Source of the DNA: Helianthus annuus
Taxonomy: Eukaryota > Streptophyta > Magnoliopsida > Asterales > Asteraceae
Direction: 5' to 3'
Assembly (NCBI RefSeq): GCF_002127325.2
Contig: NC_035433.2
Span: 15,240,611-15,304,610, forward strand
DNA length: 64,000 bases
Within the stretch, counting starts at the first letter, position 1, and every line of letters starts with the position of its first letter. A program made the position numbers and the translations under genes. Shown piece after piece: positions 50,700 to 60,618 of the stretch. Below the pieces are notes generated by a model, which was given only the letters and a program-made list of their open reading frames with translations, was not told the origin of the DNA and did no database searches.

Positions 50700-51000
50700 C
50701 TTCACAACCGAGAACAGTAGTACGTACAAGCTTTACGTAGGTATTTCATACGTATCCTTCACAACCGAGGATAGTAGTGAGTATGAATGTCACGTAGGCT
50801 TTACGTGAGTGCCTGACCCAACCGAGGCAGTAGTGAATGATGGTATACGTAGATTTTACGTATGTGTCCTGCACAACCGAGGACAGTAAGTAGCATATAC
50901 ATATGTGAGTTTTACGCATGTGTCCTGCACAACCGAGGACAGTAAGTAGTATAAGCATACGTGGGTTTACTTATGTGTCCTGCACAACCGAGGACGCTGG
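50700..51000. repeat. ~56-bp minisatellite with ACGT hairpins in LTR-4
   Basis: Six units marked by caaccgagga at about 50706, 50763, 50821, 50876, 50932 and 50987. Two units hold perfect 7-bp inverted repeats with 5-nt loops: tcacgta-ggctt-tacgtga (50790-50808) and atacgta-gattt-tacgtat (50845-50863). The others are degraded. Reverse-complement equivalent of the LTR-3 array. Confidence 0.82.
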
Positions 51001-51589
51001 TATGGTAGTCTAGTTGTAGTGTCAGTACGAATCTATTCAACCTTATTCCTTCAATCCCATTCCCAAGCCCCTGGGAATCCCATGCCTTAGTAAGAGTGTA
51101 AACTCACCTTGGTTTGCTCGGTATGTTATTGCTTCTAAGGTTTAGTAAATGTCTAAGTTCGTTACACACGACCTAGGATATGTTGCACATGATACGATGT
51201 AAGTGTTTGCATCCAATTAGGGTTTGCAAGTCATTGATATTCAAGCAACTGTGTTGTGTGTGTTTATTGTGTACATGATGATATCACATAGAATTGTTCA
51301 TGCATGCAAGATCATACAGTTGCATTCAGTATCATACGATCATATATAGAATCATACGTCACATAAACAGTTAATCGTTTTCACGTAATTCATGTGTCGC
51401 GTCTTGAATTTCACAGTTTAGTCTAACGGGAATATTAACCTAATGGCCACCGTTAACATACTTAACGTATTAACATCGTTAATAAGCTTAACAATTTAAC
51501 AGAGTTTGACTTCAATATCCCCATTCATTCCTTAACAGATCAATATGCTTTTATCATACAACATAGCTTCAATTTAAATCACACACAAG

Positions 51590-52215
51590 TAGGACAGGGC
51601 CATGCTCTTCTTAAAACTCAGACAAGTGTGTGTGTGTGGGGGGGGGGGCTTCCCCTGTTTATAAGTCGGATAGGAAGTGTGGGGGGTTAAAACTCGGATA
51701 ACATAGGTAAGGGTTCAAAACTCGGACTAGGGGGTATGGGGGTTAAAGTTCGGACCAAGGCTCGGACCATGGCCTTCACAAAAGTCGGACATGAGAATAC
51801 TCTCAAAACTCGGACAATAGGTGCCTTAAACAAAGCTCGGACCCCTTGATTTTATGTGAAACTCGGACCCCTTGTAATCATCAAAGATCGGACACATGCA
51901 TATGTTAATAAAGCTCGGACATTAGGGTTACATGCAATAAAATTCGGATAGCCTTACACCCAACAAACTCGGACCATTGCCTAACCCTTGGCTTATATGG
52001 TTAAACTTCGGACTCCTATACTCATAACTAAAAGCCGGACCTTGTGTTTTGGAGCCAAAAACTCGGACCACAAGTGTCATGAAACTCGGGATCAAGCATT
52101 TCATGAAGGAGTTCGGACAAGCATCATCATATATATATATAAAAGTCGAACACTTATCATTTACATATAATTCGGACATGAACACTATAACAAAACTCAG
52201 ACAAGCAATAGTCAT
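51590..52215. repeat. Dispersed actcggac words in LTR-4
   Basis: About 20 copies of (a)actcggac(c/a) at irregular 25-45-bp intervals, with unique AT-rich spacers between them. It resembles a decayed tandem array. LTR-3 has a CpG-rich array built on tccggacgga in the corresponding place. Confidence 0.65.
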
Positions 52216-52928
52216 ACAACAGTTTATTCCAGTTCAACGTGATTGTATCAGTTACGTTTTATGTTCTCGTGCAATCGTGAAAACCCTAAATCATACTTCT
52301 TAATGTAGAATCAATTAAATCTTCAATAGTTGGACAAAACAATCATCTAAATCAAGAATCTTAATCATCTAGCAATGTTTACACAATCAATAACATTCTT
52401 TCACAGTAAAACAGAATCAGTTAACAAAGAATAGCATATGATGAACTAGGGTTTTCATGAAACACACAATCAAGAATAAAAACAACAATCAATCATTAAC
52501 AATTTACCTTGGATGATTCTAGAGAGAATGTGGAAACAAAAGTGATGAATGTCTTGCCAATGATTTGGTGATGATTGCCAAAGAATGTGAACTACGTGCT
52601 TTGGTTTCTTGTGAAAATGATTAGTGTACAAGGGATTAGGGTTAAGAATCTCTAGGATTTCACGAATTACCCTCTACCTCCCTAAGTATCATATTTTACA
52701 CATGCACACCATCTCATAACAATTTCATAGTTTCACCACCAAGTTCATATATTTACCAAGTCTTTCACAAATAACAAACATCCATGCACAAACACACAAT
52801 ACGATTCATTTCATCAAAACATATATAATTCCATGGCAACTAGTTGTGCAAATAATCAACTAAATAATAAATGAACGTGCAATAAATGCTAAATAGGAAA
52901 TCTTGGAAATTCGAGTTGTCACAGAAGC

Positions 52929-53370
52929 CTTCCAACTGCTCAGAAATAAGCTATGTGATGCACCGATACTATCCTTACCCGAAGGCACTGAAGACTTCAT
53001 GGTATACTGCAACGCTTCGCGTCAAGGGTTGGGTTGCGTGCTCATGCAACGCCAAAAAGTCATCGCTTACGCTTCAAGACAGTTGAAGGTGCATGAAAGG
53101 AACTATACCACTCACGACCTAGAACTAGGCGCAGTGGTATTCGCCTTGAAGATCTGGCGACACTATCTATATGGTACTCAATGTACAATCTTCACAGATC
53201 ACAAAAGCCTACAACACATATTTGATCAGAAGGAATTAAATATGTGTCAACGACGTTGGGTCAAGCTGCTAAACGATTATGACTGTGAGATTAAGTACCA
53301 TCCTGGAAAGGCAAACGTTGTAGCAGACGCGTTAAGCCGAAAAGAAAAGGTCAAGACCCTAAGGGTTTGA
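52929..53370 (+). pseudogene. H1 RNase H domain
   Basis: Resumes H1 pol after LTR-4: [20 protein letters not shown], then [67 protein letters not shown] and [17 protein letters not shown]. The first catalytic Asp of the RNase H fold (usually YCDAS) is Asn here (AAC at 53011-53013), again a G-to-A change. A stop follows at about 53368-53370. Confidence 0.9.
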
Positions 53371-53472
53371 GCATTGGAAATGACTATCCGAACGAACCTC
53401 ACTACACGCATTCATGACGCACAACAAGAAGCCCTTAAGGGAAAAAATAGTAGAGCTGAATACCTCTGAGGT

Positions 53473-53807
53473 ATGCTGAAGAATTTGGTGCCAAACGAAG
53501 AGGGAACCTTATACTTTAAGAGGCGTATTTGGGTTCCGCTCTATGGCGGTGTTCGAGAAATCATCCTTAATGAAGCTCACAAGTCGAGATACTCGATCCA
53601 TCCAGGATCGGACAAAATGTATCAAGACTTGAAGGAATACTATTGGTGGCCGAGGCTTAAAACCGATGTTGCTGTCTACGTTGGAAAATGCCTAACATGT
53701 GCTAAGGTTAAGGCTGAATATCAAAAACCGTCCGGACTACTGCAACAGCCAGAGATACCCATGTGGAAGTGGGAGCAAATCTCAATGGACTTCATAACGA
53801 AATTACC
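53473..53807 (+). pseudogene. H1 integrase N-terminus, truncated
   Basis: The integrase zinc-binding HHCC region ([20 protein letters not shown], then YYWWPRLK and CLTCAKVK) and the start of the catalytic core ([13 protein letters not shown]). After KLP the sequence departs from any integrase and becomes LTR-like. The first core Asp is in MDFI, but the rest of the DDE domain is missing. Two stops lie between RNase H and this frame. Confidence 0.88.
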
Positions 53808-54042
53808 CAGCCCTAAACCTAGTATTGTTTTAAAGTCTTTTGATAAGTTTTTATGAACTCATTTAAATCAAGTCAAGGTTCGTAACTTATTTTGTGATTA
53901 TTGAAAATGGGATTTTTTTTCTAAACTTTATTAATGGATGAATATCTCATGTTTTTATCATATAGCATTGTTATGATTGTTGCTATGGTATTAAGAAGTC
54001 ACACCAAATAAACCCACGCTTCCGCAAAGCCAGGGTGTGACA
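53808..54042 (+). mobile_element. H2 gypsy 5' LTR remnant (last ~235 bp)
   Basis: Ends cacgcttccgc...cagggtgtgaca at 54042, just before a primer site, like the end of the H1 LTR (cgtgcttccgcc...ggggtgtgaca). Only this terminal piece is left. Its left edge is the junction with H1 integrase near 53807, which shows no target duplication and looks like a deletion joint. Confidence 0.7.
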
Positions 54043-54045
54043 GCT

Positions 54046-54057
54046 TGGTATCAGAGC
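54046..54057 (+). other. H2 primer-binding site (tRNA-Met)
   Basis: TGGTATCAGAGC in gcttggtatcagagcctcg, four bases after the LTR end: a perfect match to the plant initiator-tRNA-Met primer site. Confidence 0.88.
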
Positions 54058-54231
54058 CTCGATCATAGCGAACTAGGATTCTTTCTCGAGTCTAGACCAT
54101 GATCATCAGGGCTCTCACGAAAATGTTTTCAAACACTTTTACATTGCATACACTATACATCCAGATCCAGGGAACAAACCTTTTTACAAACAAAAAGGCA
54201 CAAATACACATTCCCAAATTTAAATTTATAA

Positions 54232-54575
54232 TTCAGTCTGGGAGGCTCGGAAGTTAGTCTAGTGGGACTAGAGAGTTCAGTCTGGGAGGCTGGGAAGTTA
54301 GTCTAGTGGGACTAGAGAGTTCAGTCTGGGAGGCTGGGAAGTTAGTCTAGTGGGACTAGAGAGTGTAGTCTGGGAGCTGGGAGGTTAGTCTAGTGGGACT
54401 AGAGAGTTCAGTCTGAGAGGCTGGGAGGATAGTCTAAGAGACTAGGAGGATCAGTTTGAGAGGCTCGGAGGATAGTCTGAGAGACTAGGAGGATCAATCT
54501 GAGAGGCTGGGAGGATAGTCTGAGAGACTAGGAGGTTTAGTCTGAGAGGCTGAGAGGATAGTCTGGGGAAGACTA
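54232..54575 (+). repeat. 44-bp tandem array in the H2 leader, ~8 units
   Basis: Units start ttcagtctgggaggctggga and contain ttagtctagtgggactag; starts at 54232, 54276 and 54320 give an exact 44-bp period. Later units diverge to agtctgagaggctgggagga with a period of about 43. The inner tagtctagtgggactaga is a near-palindrome. H1's leader lacks the array. Confidence 0.88.
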
Positions 54576-54779
54576 GGATGATTACTTGCTTGTATTAATT
54601 GAGATTTACATGCTTATTCGATTTAAGGTAGATGTACGTGCATATGTGATAGTTGTCCGCATACACTAATTGTTAGTAAATACTATGGATATACATGCTA
54701 CGCACCGGCACACATGTCACTCTAATTGGAGAACGAGTTATCAGGCATTGATAACCCTACGACCACCGCCACAGATAGG

Positions 54780-56000
54780 GAGACTACATCTGCGCCAAAG
54801 ACGATTACGTCAGATACTGAGAGTGATCCTAATATGCTAAGGACGAGGACGACTCCTAACAGTCCGTGCTACCAGATTTTGATGATACTTCATCTTAGCT
54901 GATGGTTTCTCTGACAAGAATCTTTCTGTCACTCTTGTTTCAATCCATGACCACTCCATCACTGGTCATCCCGATGGTGGACACACCATGGCTCCAATCC
55001 TCGATGATGCGCCTCCTGCGGACACTTCTACTAAAGGTTGGCTACTCGACAAACAATATATGACTACGTTGGCATGCTTATCGATGGTCCTCTTGCCGAC
55101 GCCCATGATGACAGAAAATTAAACGAGAACATTGTCACTAACTTCACTTCTTAAGACCCCTGTTAACAAGCCACCCTCTGAGTCTAGCATGCATTCAGAC
55201 TCCTTTGAGTCTGTGATACCTGCAACCTTACAAACAGCTGGATTACAGCATCCTATTGCTGACACAAGACGACGATGACATGGCTGCTACTCTATCACCT
55301 GCTCGAGACACCACACCGTTACACGACCCAGATCCTGCTCTTGAGCTAGCTCCTACACCTTTGGGCCAGCTTGATGTTGCGCCTGCTGAACCTACACCTT
55401 TATGTGATCACGATCCTGCTTCTTTTGGTCTGCCAGACATTGCACCCCTTATATCTACCTGCATCGGGCAATCTCCTCATTTGTTAAGATGTTCGTTTTT
55501 ACACCCGCAACCGCTGACATTGCTCCTTTCCCCTATGGCGACCGACATCCATTGCGCCAGGGTGCCTATAGCTTCCTTTCAGAATATAACCACACCCCGG
55601 GAAGGTACTTCAAGTCAGCACCTGCATAACGATTCATCTGCTACAACAACATATTCCCAACTGCACAGGTCGCCCCATTTGCTGCATTCACCTCTACAAC
55701 GCCGGACGAGCCACTTTGATAACACGCTATACTAATTTTGGACCCTTGCCATCCCTCTCATTATGGAGGCTATACACGGGATGAGTGCTCCTATAACATC
55801 GACTACAGTCGAGGATATGAGTCGCAGAATGTTGGAGCTTGAGCTGACGCCACAATTGGCAACTTCAAACGCAAAACATTACATAACCGAAAACATGATT
55901 TTAGTGTCTACATCACAAGACAACATATTGTTTGAAAAGTTTATGTAAAACACTACGTCCTCCACCCTGTCTATCACCAGCATGCTTTGATCCGCCACAT
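54780..56000 (+). pseudogene. H2 acidic/proline-rich leader frame, degraded
   Basis: Between the array and gag the sequence shifts to higher GC and shows broken open frames rich in Asp, Pro, Ala and Thr. The longest is 55256-55735 (MLTQDDDDMAATLSPARDTT, HDPDPALELAPTPLG, FGLPDIAPL). Near 55815 MSRRMLELEL follows. H1 has no such region. Extra frames before gag occur in some plant gypsy lineages, but I do not recognise this one and cannot assign a function. Several frameshifts and stops. Confidence 0.45.
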
Positions 56001-56780
56001 ACATCAAGATTACCTTGTATTTTTGGCCTTAGCTATTTCGCCATTCTCGGGATTCTGATGCTCATTTCTTTACTATCGAGCGGCAGAGCAGATAATTACT
56101 TTAACGTATATACAAGCTCGAGGAAGGACTCACGCATGTTAACAGTTTACTTTTCTTTCCTCTTCCACCCTGGTCACCAGTATAGTTGGTTTCTGGATTA
56201 TGCGGATTGCATTACGCTTGGGAAAAGACGCTGATGATAAGCCGGGATTGCGGAGACTTTTAAGGACCACTCTTGACTACGTAATTGTGATGCACTGATA
56301 TACTTGTTGGACAAGGGTAGGGTGACCCTATGTCCCTTCTGTTGTGATGCATTTTGTAAGACACATTGATTGTGGCCGAAGGATAATGAAAGCCCGATCA
56401 TCTTTAAACACGCGACAATACTTATGACTAATGACTGACGAAAAATATCGTCGCTATGCTCTCCCTAAGCACGTTGATGATCTACATATTTGTGCTATAA
56501 CTATGATGCCGCATGTTTACTTGCTATATTCCTTTTTACAAGTTGTGCTATAACTGTGATGATTTGTGATTAATGGTTAAACAACTGTGTATTTACGTAA
56601 ATGTAATATACCTCTGAGGTCTTATTCGTTAAATAGAGACTTGTATGCTCGCGTCCTTCATAAGACCTGACCTAACCGACTTTCTCCTAGGAAGATATCG
56701 ACTCAAGGGAACACTGATATCAACCACCCTCTACCTACAACAGAGGCGGAAATGCGAGAGCGCCTCTTACAGGCCATCGC

Positions 56781-57798
56781 ATGATACGAGGCCCATCGCT
56801 CCGATTGCAGCGGAGGTACCTTAGGAATAACCCCTCCAACGGCTGCACCTACAAGCAGTTCTTGGACCACAAACCTCGAGAGTTTGACGGCACTGGGGGT
56901 GCCTTAGTCTTCGTGCGCTGGGTTGAAAAGACGGATTCTGTTTTACGATTGAGCAAATGTGACCCCGAACATCAAGTCACGTATATAGCTGGACTATTGG
57001 TGGATGAGGCTCTGTCATGGTGGAACCATCAAGTTCGGACAATGGGCGAGACCGTTGCGTATACAATGACGTGGGACGAACTGAAAGATATGATGCGTAA
57101 GAGATATTGCTCGAGGGCGGAAGTCCAGAAGTTGGAGACAGAACTGTGGAATTTGAAAATGGAAGGACCAAAGATAGCGGAGTATGTGCAGAGATTTAAC
57201 GAATTATCACAAGTTGCTTTACTATTGGGGGGACCAGAGTTTAAGAGAATTGAACAGTTCATAAGGGGATTGGCACCTCAGATTCTAAGCCTGGTAACAA
57301 CATCTAAACCTTCAACGATCACCGAGGCTATCAACATAAGTGTGGCACTCACGGAAGAAGCAGTTAGACGAGGAGAATTTTCTACTGCGGAGGAAAGAAA
57401 GGAGACTGCTATAGAGGCATCTGGGGATAACAAGAGAAAGCTCGCAAATTTCAAGATGGTTACTCGGAGGAGTAGCAAGAAGAAGGCCAAAAAGGGAAAA
57501 GACTACATGGGTATCCTACCTAAGTGCGACAATTATTTACGCTATCATGTAGGGCGATGTAGATATGGAAAATGTGCTAACTATGGAAAGAGGGGGCATC
57601 CTAAAGAAACTTGTTGGCAAGATACGGAACGGGGTAATGGGGGCCAAGATGGTAGTGAGAATCACAAAGGGGACAATGACAATGGCAATTGTCGAGGCAG
57701 AATGAGTGGTAAATAGAAACGTGCTCAAGGTTGTTTTAACTGTGGAAGCAAAAAGCATTTAAGAAAATACTGCCCTAAAAACAATCAGGCACAGGGAT
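56781..57798 (+). pseudogene. H2 gag with zinc knuckles, broken
   Basis: Homologous to H1 gag: NGCTYKQFLDHKPREFDGTG, FVRWVEKTDSVLRLSKC, AGLLVDEALSWWNHQV, WDELKDMMRKRYCSRAEVQK. Two poor knuckles follow (CDNYLRYHVGRC and CANYGKRGHPKETC), then a stop at 57714-57716, and a further knuckle in the next stretch (CFNCGSKKHLRKYC). The original N-terminus is upstream (EAEMRERLLQAIA) but ends in TGA at about 56780 and changes frame before NGCTYK. The ATG at 56781 is therefore not the real start. Confidence 0.85.
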
Positions 57799-57859
57799 GA
57801 AAGCTCCCCACCGGAGCTAGGGAGACACGCCAGGGATTCAAGTATGGATATCGGTACGT

Positions 57860-58830
57860 CCCAAATTACTTAATGTTATGCATTTGTATTGCCAAATACT
57901 GTTGCAAATTTTACGATTCGCACCTCTAGAGTTCGAGAGTATAATTGGTTTAAGTAGCGAGTAAATAGATATTCCAGTACCCATTAGAACTAGCTTAGGG
58001 GAAGCTAGTGGAAGCCAACGCAGTAACTGGAATCGGCAAGATAGAACCCGGAGAGCGTAAATTTATGCTAGATCTATTGCCAGTTGAGTTGGGAAGCTTC
58101 AACGTGGTAATCGGATATATTAGTTGGCAAGTGGTCGAGTGGAGGTTGGTAACCGCATCTCGATGACGAATGAAGGAACGATTGTGACTCACGAAGCAGG
58201 ATACGCCACCACCGATCACGAATTGCTTAAGGCACGAAAGTTGTTGTGGGAAGGATGTGTTGTTTCCTGGCTCATGTCGGGGACAAGGGAGCCGAAGAAC
58301 TAAAACTAGAAGATACCCCCGTGATCAGAGAGTATCCTGGAGTCTTCCTCGAAGACTTGCCAGAGTAACCTCCTCAACGACAAGTCGAATTTTTGCATTG
58401 ATTTGATTCCAGGCGTCACGCCTGTAGTCAATGCACCCTAAGCGACTTACACCTTCAGAAACGCAAGGATTTACAGTGAAGTTTTAGCAGTGGATAGAGA
58501 AGGAAGATAACAGACCAAGATGTCCCTTTTGGGTAACCCTATTTCTGCTCGTCAAAAGAAGGATGATGGTTTTCAACTAAACTTCAACTACCAGGAGCCG
58601 AACGAGCTAACGCACGAGAGTCGGTGACTCTTGCTAAGGGTTAACGAACCTCTTACATAACTGACTATGAGGACCCAACTACTACTACACGACTGGCCGA
58701 CGATCAAGCGTCGTTAGCGATGAAATTCAGGAAGAGAGTATACCAAGGCGAAATTGTGGGACAAGGACTTGTTCTAGACGTAGACAAAATGGTGCTTCCT
58801 ACACTATGTACAAACCGGATCCACACGGGA
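57860..58830 (+). pseudogene. H2 protease and RT relic
   Basis: Only short blocks align with H1: LPVELGSFNVVIGYISW (protease tail, 58075-58130), gtgttgtttcctggctcatgtcg (58257 onwards), NFCIDLIPGVTPVVNAPYAT (58388-58450, before RT), an RQKKDD... block at about 58550 corresponding to FVKKKDG...YRELNKLT, and FRKRVYQGE near 58730. Frames change repeatedly. Not functional. Confidence 0.7.
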
Positions 58831-60600
58831 TACGAAATCTGGAGAATCTAGAAAATTTATATCTAGGACCTTTGGGAACCCAGGACCAAACTCGTAAGGG
58901 TTTTACTTAGGAACCATATCTGTTAACTCAATCAAACGTCATTAACTTGACAAACTTGTCACTTCAGCTAACAAACCGAAAGTACTTAAATTTGCTTCTG
59001 TTGAAGTCTTCACTTTTACTTCTAATGAGTAGATATTGCATCTCTACTCCCCGCAAAGTAGTTGCATCACGTTAATTTTCTTCGTTGAGAGCGGACACAC
59101 ACCTGTTTCGATACTTGGTCATTCCTTCATTTTAGCAAGTACTCATTGTTTCAATACTCGGAAACTTTCATGACACACATGCATCATTTGCTACGCATGT
59201 GGTTTTGTTTAAACAAACACTTCATTGAAATTTAAATATTACCTTGCTAAGCCTAATTGCTGATTCGTGATTCGAACGACCTACATTACTGTTATTGTTG
59301 ACTCTTTTGTTATCAAGTCAACACACTTTCTTGAAAACCGCTTTCTTTCAAGCTACGTTTAAGGTTTATGTTTGCTACCATGCCAAGATTCCCTTGTTGA
59401 TACGTACGTTTCTTGTCAGGTTACGCTGAAACTAAGTTCGATTGCTTGAACTTATCCAGTTCACATGTTTGATTTGAGACGCCATATGATGTATTGAGAG
59501 CATCATATTCTAATACTTTGGCAAAGATTCTTTTGTTTCGAGTCATAGAAGACTTGTTTGGTCTATGACTCCACTAAATCGTTGATTGATTTCGGCACCT
59601 TATGGGATACTTCCACAAAATTGAAGCTTGCACTAATTGGGTTACTCATTTCATACATGGATTTAATTGCCTATTTATTTGTTAACAATCCATTTTGATA
59701 TCCACGATCGAAGCAGTCTTAACACAATTGTGTGTTAAGACAATGGTACATATATTCATTTCGTAAGCACCATGTACCTCCTGACGATTCTTTCGTTGTC
59801 AATCAAATGCCTTACAGTGCTTAAGACTTTTTCATCTTCGATCAAAACAGTGATACTTCGATGTTCCATATTCAACCGAAAACTTTATGACATTGTGAAA
59901 AATCAATTCTCCAGACTTGTTTCGGTACACTTTCATCTGATCTCAAACACGGTGAACTTGTTCAATCACCGCTGTCATGGAATTATGTCATTGCGACACC
60001 TTGTGGTGTCATTACAGACTTGTAGCTTGTGCTAATCATGGTCAACCGGTTCACGCAAAAAAAAAATACATAAACTTTTGTTGACTTGTCATTTAGACAT
60101 TCCTGATGCAACTACAAATCAAAGCAAGGATACACCAGATTCGCTTGTGTTCACTCGGCATATTCTCGCCATTCAAAACGTTCAACACACTGAATCTTAC
60201 CATTCGTCCACTTGGGAGTTGACAGATCATTTTAACATTTCATTTGAGTTGTTGATTTTTAAATTTATACAGCGGGTGCTATGTTTCGTGAAAACTCGCG
60301 TGCATATTGCGATTGATCGTTTGAAAATCTTAGTAGTCCAGGCTCCTCTTTGTGGAACCCCCCTACTAGCTGGATTACACTAGGCTATACGTCAAGTACG
60401 TCTTATACCTCTGACATCAACTTCTAAAAGCACACACCTTTTTAACCCTAGGATTCAGGTTGATATATATTCTTGGACTCACCAAATGTGGGTAAGGTTT
60501 GATTCAGATTGAAGATTATCTACCTTGATATTATTCATATACATACACGTGTGACGAAGCCATAAGGGGTTAAGGTAGTACAAATTTCGAGGACGAAAAT
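58831..60600. other. H2 3' internal sequence of unknown content
   Basis: Moderately AT-rich with recurring ttgtttcgatact/acttgtttcgg words but no RNase H or integrase motifs in any frame I checked. It may be a filler that replaced pol, or another insertion without clear ends. Confidence 0.4.
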
Positions 60601-60608
60601 TTTCTAAC

Positions 60609-60618
60609 GGGGGGAGAA
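60609..60618 (+). other. H2 polypurine tract
   Basis: ggggggagaa directly before the LTR start TGTGACAACC. This is the usual plus-strand priming site of gypsy elements. Confidence 0.85.

Larger units (their letters stand above)
50233..52923 (-). mobile_element. Solo LTR-4 inserted in H1 pol, 2.7 kb
   Basis: Minus-strand LTR beginning TGTGACAACTCGAATTTCC and ending TTTTGGGGGTGTGACA, with a perfect 5-bp duplication gaagc (50228-50232, 52924-52928). Its removal restores the H1 reading [12 protein letters not shown]. Same family as LTR-3. It carries the ACGT minisatellite (50700-51000), a region of repeated actcggac words (51600-52210), a g-run at 51640 and a (ta)n run near 52130. No internal genes. 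Confidence 0.93.
46680..53807 (+). mobile_element. H1 gypsy internal region (gag-pro-RT-RNaseH-partial IN)
   Basis: Begins with a primer site at 46683-46694 (TGGTATCAAAGC, one mismatch to tRNA-Met), followed by an 840-bp leader with no gene and then gag-pol in the Ty3/gypsy order protease, RT, RNase H, integrase. It is interrupted by solo LTR-4 (50233-52923) and breaks off in integrase near 53807, where the H2 LTR remnant starts. Several stops and frameshifts make it non-autonomous. A chromovirus (Tekay/Del-like) identity is plausible from LTR length, but no chromodomain is in the window. Confidence 0.88.
54058..60608 (+). mobile_element. H2 gypsy internal region, decayed
   Basis: Lies between the primer site and the polypurine tract. 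Order: 44-bp repeat array, a 2-kb stretch with an acidic/proline-rich frame, gag (56781), zinc knuckles, relic protease and RT (to about 58830), then about 1.7 kb without recognisable pol. The end has the cgaggacgaaaattttc block usual just before the 3' LTR of plant gypsy elements. RNase H, integrase and a chromodomain were not found. Confidence 0.8.

Noticed and set aside
51590..52215. Spaced actcggac words considered as a CRISPR-like or satellite array
   Set aside because: Irregular 25-45-bp spacing and AT-rich unique spacers inside a solo LTR; best explained as a decayed tandem repeat.
59772..60383. Open frames in the 3' part of H2
   Set aside because: No integrase, RNase H or chromodomain residues; short and unsupported.
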